Below, piece after piece: positions 30,452 through 43,189 of a stretch of DNA of 64,000 bases; the first letter of the stretch is position 1, and each line of letters opens with the position of its first letter. Made by a program: the position numbers and the translations under genes. The notes beneath the pieces were generated by a model. That model did no database searches. It was not told where the DNA came from and worked only from the letters and a program-made list of their open reading frames with translations. Source of the DNA: Agarophyton chilense (Eukaryota > Rhodophyta > Florideophyceae > Gracilariales > Gracilariaceae); the NCBI GenBank assembly GCA_030374765.1, contig JARGXX010000096.1, forward strand, positions 62,001 to 126,000. The letters run 5' to 3'.

Positions 30452-31819
30452 AGAAGACACATTTACGCAGCTTCAGCGCCATTTTTGTCTCTGCCAAGAG
30501 TTTTGATACCCAATAAACGTGGGAATATTGCTCTTTCACAGACCTGTAGCTAATGATTACATCATCGATGTATACCAGTACTGTTGTCTACTTAATCTTT
30601 GAAAGAATATTTCCCAGCTCTCTTTGAAATGTAGCTGAAGTATTGCGGAACCCGAACGGAATTATTCTAAATTGAAACCAGCCTACATGGGAAGAAAAGA
30701 TCATTTTGGCTCGATTTTTCTCACCTAAAAGTATTTTCTAATAACCTTAATTGGCATCCAGCGTTATAAAATTCTGTTATCTTTCAAAGAGTGAATCCAT
30801 TCATGCAACCACGGTATCGATTACAAATCCCTGACGGTTACGCTAATGAGCTTCTCCTATTTCACAAAGAACTTCATATCGTTATTTTTTAACCAGAACT
30901 ATGGAAGTATCTCAGTCCTAGTAAGCTGGTTCTATTTCCACTTCTTGCAGACATCTTTCCACTTCTTTAGGTTTTACTTTTTTTCTCTAGATTTTTCAGT
31001 ACATGAATGCTGATATATCGGCTTCAAGCTAGAAAAAGCTCAAGGCATTAGTATTTGGCCTTGCTCGGTCCATAATGGCCTGAAAAATGGTTTGGATCTT
31101 TTACAAGTGACCGAAAATATGGCTTCACCTTTCTTTTAGTGAACGTGAATGTTTGTATTATGGTCAATTTTTCCTTGTATCGCTTACGTGACTTTTGTTT
31201 GATTTTGTATTTGTATTTGTTTTCGAGAGCATACATTTCGTGGTTTATTGCTCTCGTATTCGTCTGTTGAGTATGAAGAAAATATTGCTGATCTTACTGT
31301 TTGTATCAGCAGTCCTCAACCCTTATCGTCTTGTTTTCACCTAACTAGCCTCTCCTGCGCTCATTTGCACTCCACCTGTGGTTTTCTGGGGTCTCTTAAC
31401 CAATCTGGAATGTATCTTTCAAAGTCTTCTGATTGGAAAAGTTTTGGTTCCTCTTGTCTCTCCACCAAGATCTCATTGTTTAATTCTTGTTCTGAGTAGG
31501 TGTTCATCGATATCTTTGTGGTTGCAAACACATTTGTGTGTTTCTCTTTCTTATTGGAGGCTAATTCGTCAAGATTAGTGTATAATGCGGTGAAAACCGC
31601 TTGTGGTGCTGTTAGTTCTAATCCCACGTCAGTATTTTTCGATAATTTAACGATTTCACTGCTGAAAATGCTGAGACACCCCTTCAACCGTTGATTTTGG
31701 ATGCTACCAACTTTTCCGTTCGCCATCACGGTGAAGAGTTGATGCAATAATCTCAAATTGGTTTTCCATATGACCAGTCCGGTGGTTGCTCCGGTGTCAA
31801 GTGCTCCAACCTGCTGCAT
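30452..31819 (-). pseudogene. Old gypsy pol, fragment 1 (protease to reverse transcriptase)
   Basis: Minus strand from 31819: a protease-like ALDTGATTG (31800-31770), a long decayed stretch, then TLDANWGY near 30770, IIPFGFRNTSATFQ near 30650, and VLVYIDDVIISY (30590-30550) with the intact YIDD motif, then MALKLRKCVF up to the Gypsy-B insertion. Several stops and frame changes are present. LDANWGY is shared with Gypsy-A, so the two may be related. Confidence 0.8.
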
Positions 31820-32031
31820 TGCTGGGATAAAACCCTATTTGGTAAGGCGTACTTTGTTGAAAAAAATGTCAATAGAAATCGTCTTCATTAGCATGGCAAA
31901 ACATCCTTGTTGGGATTCAGTGTTATCTTAAGTGTCCACTTACTTATTCTGACGTAAATGTGACCGTACGGGAACCTGGAAGGATTTTTTTGACATGTCT
32001 CTCAAGGAAATTCGTCCATTGGTAGGCAGTC
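31820..32031. other. No recognisable feature
   Basis: Short AT-rich stretch upstream (in minus orientation) of the old gypsy protease. Confidence 0.4.
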
Positions 32032-32600
32032 TGTTGGAAAATGTGAGATAGCGCCGAAAGGCGTGTAAGTTTCCTAGAGGCGCGATCCGTGAGGAGTCCG
32101 TAAGCGGGGCGTGCGTGTCACAAGAGGCCGGTCGGGGAACGGTGACGCGTGGAGACGAGCGCCAGCACCGGGCGGGCGTAGGGAGATTAGGCGGTTGGGA
32201 ACGTCAGGCGCGATCGAGGTACGCGCGAAGAGTCTGAACGGCTTGTAAACCTGTAGATATCTCGTGCGAAGTAACGCTTCAGGTCTGCTTTAGAAACGAT
32301 ACTTAGACTAGGACGGTGGTGCTTACCCTTTACTGTTTGGAGGGTGGCGGGGAGCGGAGGTGCACAAGTCGTGTGCACCTCCGAGCTGCAACCCGCATTA
32401 CAGTCCGTGGTGGCGCCTGGACCCACGTGGCGGAAATATCACGAGGTGGGGGACGCCAACTACCTACAACTATGCTACGTGTCAACCTACTGTACATGTC
32501 CGTCCGGTGTGCCATCTTCGCACACGTGTGCGACCAGGCCACTTGCACTCAGTCCTGACCACGCCCTTCTTACCTGACAACCCGCTCGGATTCACTATAC
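32032..32600. other. GC-rich island, possible solo LTR
   Basis: A sharp change to GC-rich sequence begins at TGTTGG (32032). It contains a perfect 11-bp hairpin (CGGAGGTGCAC at 32355-32365, GTGCACCTCCG at 32373-32383) and no convincing gene. No target duplication could be matched and no partner copy is in the window. Confidence 0.4.
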
Positions 32601-35241
32601 TACAGAAAACGATCCACAACGAAGAATTGCAGTTTTAACTTTAGGTGTTTCAGCTTAACCACAGTGGTTAAAGTTGAATGGTCGCTGACTTGCATCCATG
32701 AGTGAGGTTTTGGTCGTATCTCGATTCAGATTCAGACGTTCCGTATCAGGTATGACAGTGAAGTAAATAACGTCGAGGTTGGCATTCATATCCAGGTCAT
32801 ATGTCACTGCAACCGCAAGACGGTCGGAAAAGCTCGAGGAAGCGTGCACTTCATAGTTGCTGTACTTCAATACACATATTTGAACCGGTTGTCACATGTT
32901 TTTCTCCTTTTTTATTTTTAGGCATTACTTGGCATTCCAATTGACGATTGAAATCAGCAATATATCCTACCGTTCGGTGTTTAAATTTTCTACGGGAGGT
33001 TTTGAGTTCAACACTAGTATTTCTTTGATAAAATTGATCTGTAATGGTGGTCGAAAGAGGAACCTATTAGGTGTTTGTGCTGAAGATCCGTAGAGGTATT
33101 ATTGATTCTGTAGACAAGTGTAAATCAAATGCTTTGGAATATCTGAAGCTGTAGTTCAATCGTTTAGTAATTGGTCTGTCGCGACACAAATTCAGCAAAG
33201 AAGGCCTTTAGTCTGGGAGTCCCACATGACCATCGATGCGAGCTTCACAACCAAATTGGCATCAGCAATGTCATAGGAAAAAGTGAGCGAGTTATGGGAA
33301 CTCGTTCCCAGCCTTCCTTTCAATCCCACTGTACTCGAAAATGATCTTTCTAAATGTCCTGTGCATGTTCATGACATATTCTCTACCATTGCAGGTTTTT
33401 AAAAACTTCTCTGTGACTCCATCTACTACAAAGCAGGCTCTCTCGGTACTTTAATATGCCAGCTACATTCCGAGGTTTAGATATCTTCAGTCTACAATAC
33501 ATACCTTTTGGTTAGCCCTTCGAGGCTGAAGATCCAGCTGGCCTTTTTCACTAACCAGACTGCAGTCCACTCTGGGCTGCAGTTGCGCTATTTCATCCCA
33601 GTTCCACAGCACTCTGCTTTGGGGTGCACCTACGCATCCCAGATGTGCTCGTGGGTGATCAACAGGTACCCACATGAAATTTCCTTCGGAAAACCCGTTT
33701 TGGTCACACAATATTTTGAATATCTTCAGAAACTGAATTTTTTCATCAATGGGATATGTTCCGGTGAAAGTTGTTTCATCCATCGTAAATCTGTACTTCT
33801 TTTGGTGCATCAGAGTCTTCTGAGATATCTCTTGTGTATACTTAAAAGGCTTATTCATAAATCGGTTGGTCCTGAAATCAACTTCTTTTTAGTGATCGTA
33901 TCGTTCAAGGGTAGGTGGTCCTCAGGGGCCGGATCGCTGTCCAATTTTGAGTTTGACGACTCATCGCATCTCTTCCTCTCTTTTCAGTTCTTTATTTGAC
34001 CATTTTTTAGCCAAACTTTCCGGTTTTTTCTTACTTTAACGTCTACGGTCACCATAAGACGATTAACTCGTATCAGAACTGCAAAAGGACGACTCTGGTT
34101 TGAATCTTACACTCGTTTTTTTGCTTATCATTTTCTGCTTCTTCCCTTTTTAGATTTTTAGCCGCTCTCTGAACGAGGCAGACATATCTTGCTATCTTGC
34201 TTGAGAATACATTTAAAAGAACTCTTTGAAACTAGAAAAGTTATCGATGGCAGGAAATTGTATTAAAACCCGACCTTCCACGGTTCCTCTTGAAACTGTC
34301 GGGAACGCTGTAAGTACTTACTACCAGTCGGTAAAATTTTTTAATGTCTGTATCAACCTCTCTGGAACCCTTGCGGCACGCCCGTTAAAATTTTCACTTG
34401 TGTTGGTCGAAACTCTCAAGACTCTGCAATTCCTTGGAAAACCCAGACGTCGGGCATGGAGAGTTAAACTTGCTCCCTACCACAAGCCGATACCGTTCCA
34501 GCATTTCAGGGACCCCGTCCGAGAGCTCTTGTGCTGCTCAACAAACTACAACACGTGCTAGCGCATTCACGCCCTTAAAGGATTGAATACTGCGGGTACC
34601 TTATTTCTTCTTTAAATCTACTGCATCCTCGACGGCAAGGGTGACGGGCTCTTTTGCTTACTCTTTGACATGAGCAAGTAGCTCCTGCGCTGCAGCCTCA
34701 AGATAAAATTTTCTTTACAGATCCGTTGTTTTAAACATTGGAAGACCAATTATCTTAGTAGAGTTGCCCACACGCTGTTAAAGCAAATCTTTGGCAGTAT
34801 CCATAATTGGTGTCATTAATGACACTTCTCTTCAAAAGGCCGGGCCCTGCAAGGCGCTTGCGCCAGGCCTATTCTTTCTAGATCAATCCAAACGAAAAAA
34901 TATTAGTATCTTATCTTGCTTCGCAGGAGATCCTGAACCCAAAAAGATGCACAAACGTCAATTCATTTCCGTAACCTAGTTTGAACTGCTAAAAAAGAAC
35001 AGAAGCTAATAAAACTTTCGAAGTTGAAATACCAGTATACCGTGCAAACACCTCAAAAGTCTGCTGTCGTCTTCTTTTTGGAAGCGGGATACGGCTTGTT
35101 TGGAGAAAGTAAACGTGACAAACGTCGATGGTAGTAGGCTACTGTGAAAATCTGCAGCAACAGACGGCGGGTTAACTAGCCCATACCGGATTTGTCGTTG
35201 TGTGCAGGCATCGACGCGTGGTAGACCCTATTTGGTAGTTT
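32601..35241 (-). other. Mostly unassigned; possible gag-like remnant
   Basis: A minus-strand frame at 33858-33487 has a pattern (TFTGTYPIDEKIQFLKIF and CDQNGFSEGNFMW) faintly like copia gag, but without confirming motifs. A 111-codon + strand frame at 34226-34561 is not recognised. Nothing else was identified. Confidence 0.3.
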
Positions 35242-35246
35242 AGAAA

Positions 35247-35477
35247 TCTAATTCATGATTCTACGGATCTAAGTAGATCCCAGGGTTTACTGTTTGTTCA
35301 GGCTGCTCTTTATAGGCAGCCAAACTATCCTCCAGCTTCAAATCACTGGTCACAGGATTTTCAAAATTTGTATCTAGTTCCTATCGTTTTGGTTACAAAC
35401 TCTGCGCCACTATTCCGATACAGTTCCAAAAAAACTGTATCCGTTCTTGTCAGATTGTAACGATCAATTCTCCAACA
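35247..35477 (-). repeat. Copia-B 3' LTR
   Basis: In element orientation it starts TGTTGGAGA and ends TGAATTAGA. The sequence next to it inside the element, AACTAGGGGGAG, is the likely polypurine tract (35478-35489). Confidence 0.92.
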
Positions 35478-35489
35478 CTCCCCCTAGTT

Positions 35490-38400
35490 CCAATCTCCTG
35501 ACAATTATCCCCACCAGGTTACACATTAGCATGTGCTTTTCTTTCGGTAGCGCTTTGGTAAAAACATCAGCTGTCATTTGCGCAGTGTTCAAGTACTTCG
35601 AACAGACGTAGCAATCCTGAACAGCCTTGCGCACAAAATGATACTTCACGTCGATATGTTTGCTCGTCTCGTTGATGGTCTTCTCCTTGCTGTATTTCAA
35701 CATTCCCTCGTTTTCATCAAAGATTGTCAAAAACGTTTCTGCCACGCCATAAATCTCAGCAAAAAGTCTTCGTATCCATTAACCTTCGCGCACTGCAAAT
35801 GACATCGCAACGTACTCTGCTTAAAGTGTAGACCGCGCGACTAGAGTCTGTTTCTTCAAACGCCCTTCAATGGCTCCCCGACAGAACTTGAAAACGTACC
35901 CGCTAGTCGACTTGCAGCCTGAACGATCACCAGCGAAATTCGCATCTCAATACCCTGCCAGTACACCTTTGCCTTTCTTGTAGACAATCTCTGCATCAAC
36001 TGTAGTCTTCAAGTACTTCAAGATGTTCTTTGCGGCATTCTAATGCTCCCTATTGTAGATCTGTATAAAACGAGCCAAGTAGGAAACAGAAAATGCAATG
36101 TCAGGTCGAACTGTGTTGACTAAGTGCATCAGTGATCCGATTAGTTCCCTGTAGGGTAGACCTTCTCCCCATTCTGTTTTCGTCGCCAGCAAGTTCGAGT
36201 GTTGCAAAGGGACGTACGCATCGGCTGCATGACACATTCTGAAGCGCTTCAAGAGCTCCAAGGTCATGGGCTTATTATGAATGCGAATATGGTTCTTCGT
36301 AGCCTCGCGTTCGATAATCACACCAAGAAACTTCTTGGGGTCCTCAGTGATTCTTATTTTCACGAAAGTTTGCAACTTCTTCGGGAACTGCTGGATGTCA
36401 CTTCTTTCCTTCCCAGTTACCAAACCATCATCCACATACATCACAATACAAACTCTTCTCGATCCGTGGCCATAGAAGAACAAACTCGGATCGTTTTGTG
36501 ATTGAGTACATCCGATTTAGTCCATCACAGAAACAAACTTCTTTCTCCAGGCACGTGATGCTTGTTTTGTGCCGTAGATTGCCTTCAGCAAGCGTAGCAC
36601 ATGAATTTCTTTGACGTGGATGACAAACCCCTTTGGCTGTATCATGTACAACTCCTCTTCTAGATCGCCGTAGAGAAAAGCAGTTTGGACGTCAAACTGT
36701 ATCATGAGAAGATCTTGTTCTACTGCAATGGATAGTAGTGCGCAGATGGTATCATACTTGGCTACTGGCGCAAACAACTCGCCGTAGTCAATTCTCTTTC
36801 GCTGAAAGAAACCGCGCGCGACCAAACGAGCCCTGTACCGGGTCACTTGACCGTTTTCATCACGCTTCTTGAAGAATATCCATCGGTTGTCAATCGGAGT
36901 GCAGTTTGCCGGGCGCGGGACAAGTTCCCATACTTTCCGTTGCTTCATGTTGCCCATCTCTTTTTCCATTGATTGAACGCAGTTCTTTGCATCCGGAGCA
37001 CGCATAGCCTCTTCATTAGTGATGGGGTCATAAGCCGTCGAATCACTCAGCACGCTCTGTGCAATCAATGCAAGTGCAGTGTCCGGCGGGTAGCGCGACG
37101 TCCGTTCACGAGTTCTAGTAGATCGTCGTAGCTCCGCAGGATAGTGAGTGACGTCCTCCGGGTCGTAAGTAAAATCTTGTTCAGCATCAACGAAAACATC
37201 CTCTTCTTTGGTCTCTTGTTTCTCATCCTTATGTTCAGTTCCTCTTCTTTCTTCCGCAATTGTCATTTCATCGGCGTGGGACACTTCTACCTCAGAACCT
37301 GTGATGTTCTTCTCCAATGGAATCAATTCTTCAATGATAGAGGCGACTGTAGACAAGTCAAGCTCTTGACAGTTCATCACCTTCCTGTTCCAACCTACGA
37401 CAGATTCATTGAACGATACATCCTTTGAGACAATGATCTTCGATGCTTCTGGTAAATACACTCTGTAACAGGTTCCCTTGTCGTAACCCACCAGCACTCC
37501 TCTCATGGAACGAGCACTGTACTTGTCACTTTTTGTTCTTCTCTCCTTTGATATGTGAACAAAACATTCTGTTCCAAATGTCCGAAGATGTGATATGTTC
37601 GGCCTGTTGCCCGTGAACGCTTCGAGGGGAGTCACCTCGCGCTCATGGCTCCGCTTCGTGTACATTCGGATGCGCAAGTAGTTCGCAGTACGAACAGCTT
37701 CATCCCATAACTGAGTGTAGCGAGGAGTTCCAGCCAATTTTAGCAGCATTGTCCGCGCTTTGTCATTGATTGTACGATTCAAACGTTCGCCTTTGCCGTT
37801 TGAGTCTGGAATATATGCCGGTGAAGGCTCAAGGACAACCTCTTTGTCCTGTAACCACTTCGTGAATGAATTGATCTCATACTCGCCTGTATTATCGAAC
37901 CGAAATCTCTTAAGCTTCAGTCCCGACTGAGTTTCAAACTCAAATATCATCTGCTTCAACCCATCCTCACAGGAGGACCTCTTCCTCAAGAACCTCACGG
38001 AGGACAGGCAGCTCTTGTCTTCATATGCCGTCGCAATATACCTTGCTCCAGAGAGAGACTGTACCTTGATTGGACCCATTACATCGGTATGAACGAGTTC
38101 TAGAATGCTGTTTGTCATTCGTTCCTTCTCAGTTATTGGCCGTCGGGGTGCTCTGACTGCTTTGCCTCACGCACATGGCTCACAGTGAACCATCTTCTTG
38201 ACTCCTTCCAACGATACGCCCTTCACAATCATGAGCGTTTTTCGTAGATACTGGTGGCTGCGATGGCCCAATCTGTTGTGCCAAACCTTCGTAAAACTCT
38301 GATCATCATTGGCAATCAATGCAGAATCCTCATCCTTTGATCGATGTGTTCGGAGTAATTCATAGAGCCCTTCGTCGCGCTCTACAGCAATAGCCAATTG

Positions 38401-39704
38401 TTTGTTACTGCCATGTACTCCTATCAACGCAACGCTGTTGTCAAACTCATCCGTAGTAAACAGAATAGAGAACCCTTTTCGCCTGATGGCGCTTACTGAG
38501 AGAAGGTTACACATGAGCTTTGGAATATATTGGACGTTCTCAAGATGAATAGACTCATCATTTGTTCGCACCCTCACGATACATCGCACGTCTTCACTGC
38601 CTTCAACCGACAATTTCGCTCCGTTACCCACGTAGATGAAATTCTTTGCAGACCTCTTCACGGGACCACAGAAGCTCTTGAGGTCATTTGTCACGTGAAC
38701 AGATGCGCCGGAGTCCAGGTACCATTTACTCTGCCGAATCCTCAACGTCTTCTGACTTGCAACCAATCCATGATCAGCGCCAAGCTCATCATCGTCTTTG
38801 ACATCTACTGGTGTCTCCAGGTCTTCTTTGAATGCGGTAGTGCTTGCAATGAAAGTGAAACATGCACTTTCATCGTCCTCTTCACCACTCTCACCTGTGT
38901 TCTTATGAGTCTTGTCGTGTTTATTAGACCCTTTGTAGTTCCTACTCTCTGGATTGAACCAACAGTTGCGCTTCAAGTTTCCCTTCTTGTCACAAAAGTA
39001 GCATGTTCTGCAGGTTGAGGAACCTCCATGCGTTCAATAACCTCCATGCCTCTTCTGAAATCTGCCCCCACTCCTTGCTTGGAGGGCTCTCGATCCATCA
39101 TTTCCAGCCTTCACTTCGTCCTTGGTTCGTTCGGCTTCATTCTGAATCAACATCGCCACTACGTCATCATAGGTCTTCCCTGTGCCCTTGATTACTTCCT
39201 TCTTGACCTTAAATTTCTTCGATAGACCTCTCAAGAATGCCCGCAATTGCTCTACATCTGTTATACTGTAGCCAATGCCCCGTAACTTAGACTCAATTGC
39301 TCCTAGTCGACTTACGTACTCCAAAACACTCTCATTGGTGTTCATTGATAAGTCTTGGTGCGTTTCTAGTAACGATCCACGCTCGTCTGCAATACCATTT
39401 GGAAGGTATTCTTGAGCTTGGTCCAGACTACAGTGGGATCCTTCATGTCGATAACTGGTGCTACACAAGATTCGTGGACAGATAGCAATATACATGACAA
39501 CTCAATATCTGATCGCTGATCGTACTTCCATGCGGTTCCTGACTTCTCTTCCGCTGGGGGTTCTGTGCCGTCTACGATGCGCCAGACTCCTTTTGCGCTC
39601 AACAAGAGTTCGAGCTTCTTTGACCAAATGAAATAGTTGTCTGCTTTGAGCAGCGCGACTCGCAGCTTTGAAACGTCAGTAAAGTCTTCGTTCATTGCAC
39701 ACAC
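35490..39704 (-). pseudogene. Copia-B gag-pol
   Basis: ATG region at 39704; gag crosses from one frame to another around 39400-39490 and from there one frame holds everything. Domains: gag with LRAFLRGLSKKF; zinc knuckle at 38962-39003 with Asn (38977-38979) in the His position; protease WYLDSGASVHVTND near 38710; GAG-pre-integrase with HNRLGHRSH; integrase core with Asp in HTDVMGP, Asp in RFDNTGEY, Glu in GKGERLN; reverse transcriptase with ARLVARGF, FDVQTAFLYG and MYVDDGLV (intact YVDD, near 36440); RNase H ending near 35490. In-frame stops are seen at 39034, 38167, 36517, 36040 and at least three more in RNase H (about 35950-35770). Some replaced codons imply T-to-A or G-to-T changes, so the breaks are not simply C-to-T. 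Confidence 0.93.
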
Positions 39705-39757
39705 TTAGTTGTGTGGTATTCTACGCAGCATTCGTCGCATGGGCTGGGCCCATATCC

Positions 39758-39987
39758 TCTAATTCAAGGTTCTACGGATCTAAGTAGATCCCAGGGTTTA
39801 TTGTTTGTTCAGGCTGCCCTTTATATGCAGCCAAACTATCCTACAGCTTCAAATCACTGGTCACAGGCTTTTCAAAATTTGTATCTAGTTCCTATCGTTT
39901 TGGTTACAAACTCTGCGCCACTACACCGATACAGTTCCAAAAAGCTGTATCCGTTCTTGTCCGATTGTAACGATCAACTCTCCAACA
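39758..39987 (-). repeat. Copia-B 5' LTR
   Basis: 230 bp, nearly identical to 35247-35477. The sequence following it in element orientation is GGATATGGGCCC; no primer site with TGG directly at the boundary is seen. Confidence 0.92.
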
Positions 39988-39992
39988 AGAAA

Positions 39993-40258
39993 TAGTCGAC
40001 AACTAGATGTATTTGTAGCCCAAGTGTTGTCTGTTTTCACCAAAATAAGGTGGAGAAGGTGCCCTTTTCCATATAAGGTGAACTGCACTCTCCAGATCAG
40101 CCAAGGGGTGCACGCAGGGCACGGTCTTTGACATATAGCCCAGGGCCTGACCAGAAATGGCTGCATTACCACACGAACACTCTACTACGGTACTAGGTTA
40201 TGTTCCTAATACCCAAATGATGACCCTCAAAAATGTACACATCTAGCAGGCGATTTTT
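39993..40258. other. No recognisable feature
   Basis: Sequence between Copia-B and the Harbinger element; no gene or repeat seen. Confidence 0.4.
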
Positions 40259-40593
40259 GGGCTAGCCGTTCCTATAGTACAGTACATGTATAGGATTGCG
40301 ATCCCTGGTTTCGGGCGACGTAGTCCAACATGAGCAGATTATATTGGGAGCTTCCTAGAAACATAAACGCATAAAATGTGCATGCACAAACCGCCCTCCC
40401 CTCAATAAAAATTGCGGCTTTGTGTGTGCACAAATGACCGATTTCTACAAGCCTCCACACCGGACGGAGTTATTTGTGTAGATTGCACAGATATCATTTG
40501 GCGTACAGATTCTCCTAACTCCCACACAACCGTACTTGTGCCTGCCTCTCCCTCTTAACCACTCGGTCCTGGCGTTGTCCACATCTATACGCA

Positions 40594-41702
40594 ATGACAT
40601 TTCCCGATAGTGACGAAGGTATCACGCCCTTTGAGATCGCTCAGAACGCACAGCTCTATGCCCTCCCACAACATCGAATACAGACACAAAGTGCATCATC
40701 GTTGCCACCGCCGCTGCCTCCTACCACATATGGATACGGACAATACGCAACTGCTTCGCCTCCCCAATTTCATTCAATTCAAAACAACCCCGCTCCTGTT
40801 CCGCGTCGCCGCCCGTCTAGACCGTTCTGTTCTAGGCTTGTGAGAGGAGACGCACGCAGAGCTCGCGATTGGGGCTCTGTTGCGCATGGAGCAGCTGCAA
40901 CAGGGCGAGGAGCTTCCTTTACAGAGCTCGAACTTGAGATCTTCCTACAAGTACTCGAAGAGCATACGCCCGTAGGAGGTGACGATTGGGACGCTGTAAT
41001 GCGTATTCATATGTCTCTTTGGCCAAACTAGAACCGGTCAACTGACTCTCTTCGGCGTAGCTCTGCAATGCTCTGTAGCAAAAAAGTTCCAACAGGCGAT
41101 CTAAGAATTCTGAGCTCTGTTTTGAAAGCGAAACAAATACAAGCTCAGATGACGGCGCGTATCGATATGGGGGAAGGCGAGAGCGGAGAGGCAGATGGAG
41201 TTTTTTCAGAATGCGGTGACGAAGGAGGGACGAATGCTGTAAAATGGTCATATGCCGATGGAAGTGGAAAAGAGGACAATGGGCGCGAAGAGTAACAGCT
41301 GAAGGCCAGAAAGCCCTCCACACCAGGTTCTTCCACACCAAACCCTGCGTTTTCGATTATCCACAAACGAGGAAAAAGAGGTAAAGGAGACGAAAACGCG
41401 GAGATTACAGAGCTTATTTAGTCATATATCCTACAGGAGTAGCAGGGTTCAGGGCTGCAGCGAGAGAGTGTTTTTTGCGAAAAAGAGAGGAGAACCGGCA
41501 AAAGATTTTGAGGGAGGACAGGCTTCGAGCAGAATGGCGGGAGGACGATGAGAGGCGCAGACAGTACCAAGAGAAGAAAGAAAAGCTTCAGAGCGATGAG
41601 GACTGGAAAGCAAGAGAGTCTTACATTCAAATGCTGCTGTTGGTACTTGCTCGTGGGGATCCGTGTCAGAGCCTCCCAGTTTCACCTCCCATCGTCGCTT
41701 GA
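40594..41702 (+). pseudogene. Myb/SANT-like protein of the Harbinger element
   Basis: ATG at 40594; a Pro/Gln/Tyr-rich N-terminus of about 70 residues is followed by a region (ASFTELELEIFLQVLEE, then DDWDAVMRIH) like the first helices of Myb/SANT-type domains. TAG at 41029-41031 interrupts it; the same frame continues with SLRR and KKVPTGD patterns that I associate with this domain type. The C-terminal coiled coil (41475-41702, rich in Arg, Glu, Gln) is in another frame, so at least one frame change lies between 41295 and 41475. PIF/Harbinger elements usually encode such a protein to help the transposase enter the nucleus and find terminal DNA. Assignment comes from pattern recall and context. 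Confidence 0.6.
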
Positions 41703-42205
41703 AAACAGCCAGCAGAATCGCAATCAATTGAGTCCCCGCCGGACACTTGTCATAATGAGTCTGAGAATCATACAGAAAAATGATCAGATGTGCTTTATTA
41801 CAGAAACAAGTCGGCCTCTTTACTTAAATGAGGCATGTAAAAGTATTGGATCTGATTAAAGCTGCCTGTGCGTGTGCGCACATTGAACAGCAGCACACCA
41901 AGATGCAGTATGATTCTGCGCTTCCCTCGTTTCTCGTAGGCTAGCCGATCGCGGAAGCGTGGAAACGACCCCTGCATGGCCCGCATTCCCCACTCTGAGC
42001 TGTGGCGAGCGGGTGTGGCTTGTCGAGCACGCTGTAGTGCAACACCTTCGGCGACATTCCAAGTGTCTGATAACCATAGGTTAATATTGATACTCCCGTG
42101 GGGAATGCTATACTTATGAGAGGAACGTTGTAGAATTTTGGCGCTATGGTACCGTGGTATATTTAGAAGGCAAAGATCCCCGCTATAATGGGTCCCCACA
42201 TGAAA
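41703..42205. other. Intergenic part of the Harbinger element
   Basis: No further gene is seen between the Myb-like frame and the solo LTR. Confidence 0.4.
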
Positions 42206-42210
42206 AGAAC

Positions 42211-43074
42211 TGAAGAGCAACGTCCTCCAGGGAGGTTTTTGGGGACTTACGTTTTTTCCGGAGCCTCCGGCGTGCAACCTCGTTATGAGTAGGAGTAATC
42301 CGTTTCACGGCGATTGCCGGAACGCCGGTGATGCACCGGCGGGACTGGGTGCCATACACGTGGCCGCAGCGCCCGCGCGACACGTGGCCGCCAGATTGGC
42401 CCCTTTTGTTAGACGGACATTTAGCTATTTAGGATAGACTTTATTTATTCTATTCTACGGTGACTACAGTACTTAGGCCGCCGGCCTTGCGGCCGCCGGT
42501 CCAGTAAAGTCTCCCCAACAAGGGTGATCTTGGTCTTCCAGATCTTGGCTCTGGGTCGAACCGCCTGCGCGGATATACAACTCCTAACGGAGGGATTTCC
42601 CGTGGTGCACGGCTTCGCAACCCCTTTGGACGTTCAAGCAGCCTTTGTGTGTTGGGTATCTATTCCCACTTTCGTGGTTCCGCCCGTGTATACGGTTTGC
42701 TACACCCGGCAGTGCCGGCTATTCCCGAGTCCCCTCTTTTGACTCGTGGTCAACCTCGCCCTCTTGCCTCCGTTCCCATTTTCCTTCCCTTTTCCTCCCC
42801 TTCATTGGGCAATTCTTGCTCTTGCGGCTCGCACTGACACATGTCGTGCTCGCCACTCTCGTGGGGTTTGCCTCCTCAGAGGATACGCAAGTACCGCTTC
42901 GGCAGATATTCTCGGCTTCTTTCAGCCTCCCTGCGCCCGTCGCGACGGTTCGGCTCCGGCTTACACCCGGCATTGCGCGCCGATCCCTGGGAGGGCTCTA
43001 CCGCGCCGGTTACCTCGTGAGAGGAAGATCCGGACGTCTTCGTAGGTTTTCCCCCTTGGGGGCATTGTCCTACA
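42211..43074 (+). repeat. Solo LTR 1
   Basis: 864 bp from TGAAGAGCAACG to GTCCTACA, flanked by AGAAC at 42206-42210 and 43075-43079. It is nearly identical to the inverted copy at 57205-58069. It contains the GC palindrome-rich segment GGCCGCCGGCC and an AT-rich TATTTATTCTATTCT stretch (promoter-like). Its 3' end resembles the Gypsy-A LTR, suggesting a related chromovirus. No internal element is present, so it arose by LTR-LTR recombination. Confidence 0.93.
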
Positions 43075-43109
43075 AGAACATTAATTGGAAATGTAATAAT
43101 ATAATAAGT

Positions 43110-43155
43110 GGCACTAGATAAGTTTATTTAACTTAATTCATTAATCTAGTGGCCA
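43110..43155. repeat. Inverted repeat, 12-bp arms
   Basis: GTGGCACTAGAT and ATCTAGTGGCCAC are complementary except for one extra base, around an AT-rich loop. Confidence 0.6.
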
Positions 43156-43189
43156 CAGTAGAACTGTATTTGGGCTGCAGCGATCACGC

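Larger units (their letters stand above)
35247..39987 (-). mobile_element. Copia-B: complete but decayed Ty1/copia element
   Basis: 4,741 bp between LTRs at 35247-35477 and 39758-39987, flanked by AGAAA at 35242-35246 and 39988-39992. The minus-strand order is gag, zinc knuckle, protease, integrase, reverse transcriptase, RNase H. Several nonsense codons and one frame change in gag make it non-coding as it stands. LTR copies differ at scattered positions and by about one base in length. Confidence 0.95.

Noticed and set aside
35247..39987. C-to-T repeat-induced mutation (RIP-like) as the cause of stop codons
   Set aside because: Several stops appear to replace Glu, Ser or Leu codons and need other changes; no consistent C-to-T pattern.
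42645..43121. Open frames of up to 158 codons in solo LTR 1, repeated in solo LTR 2
   Set aside because: Frames in several phases and no motif; they come from GC-rich LTR sequence.
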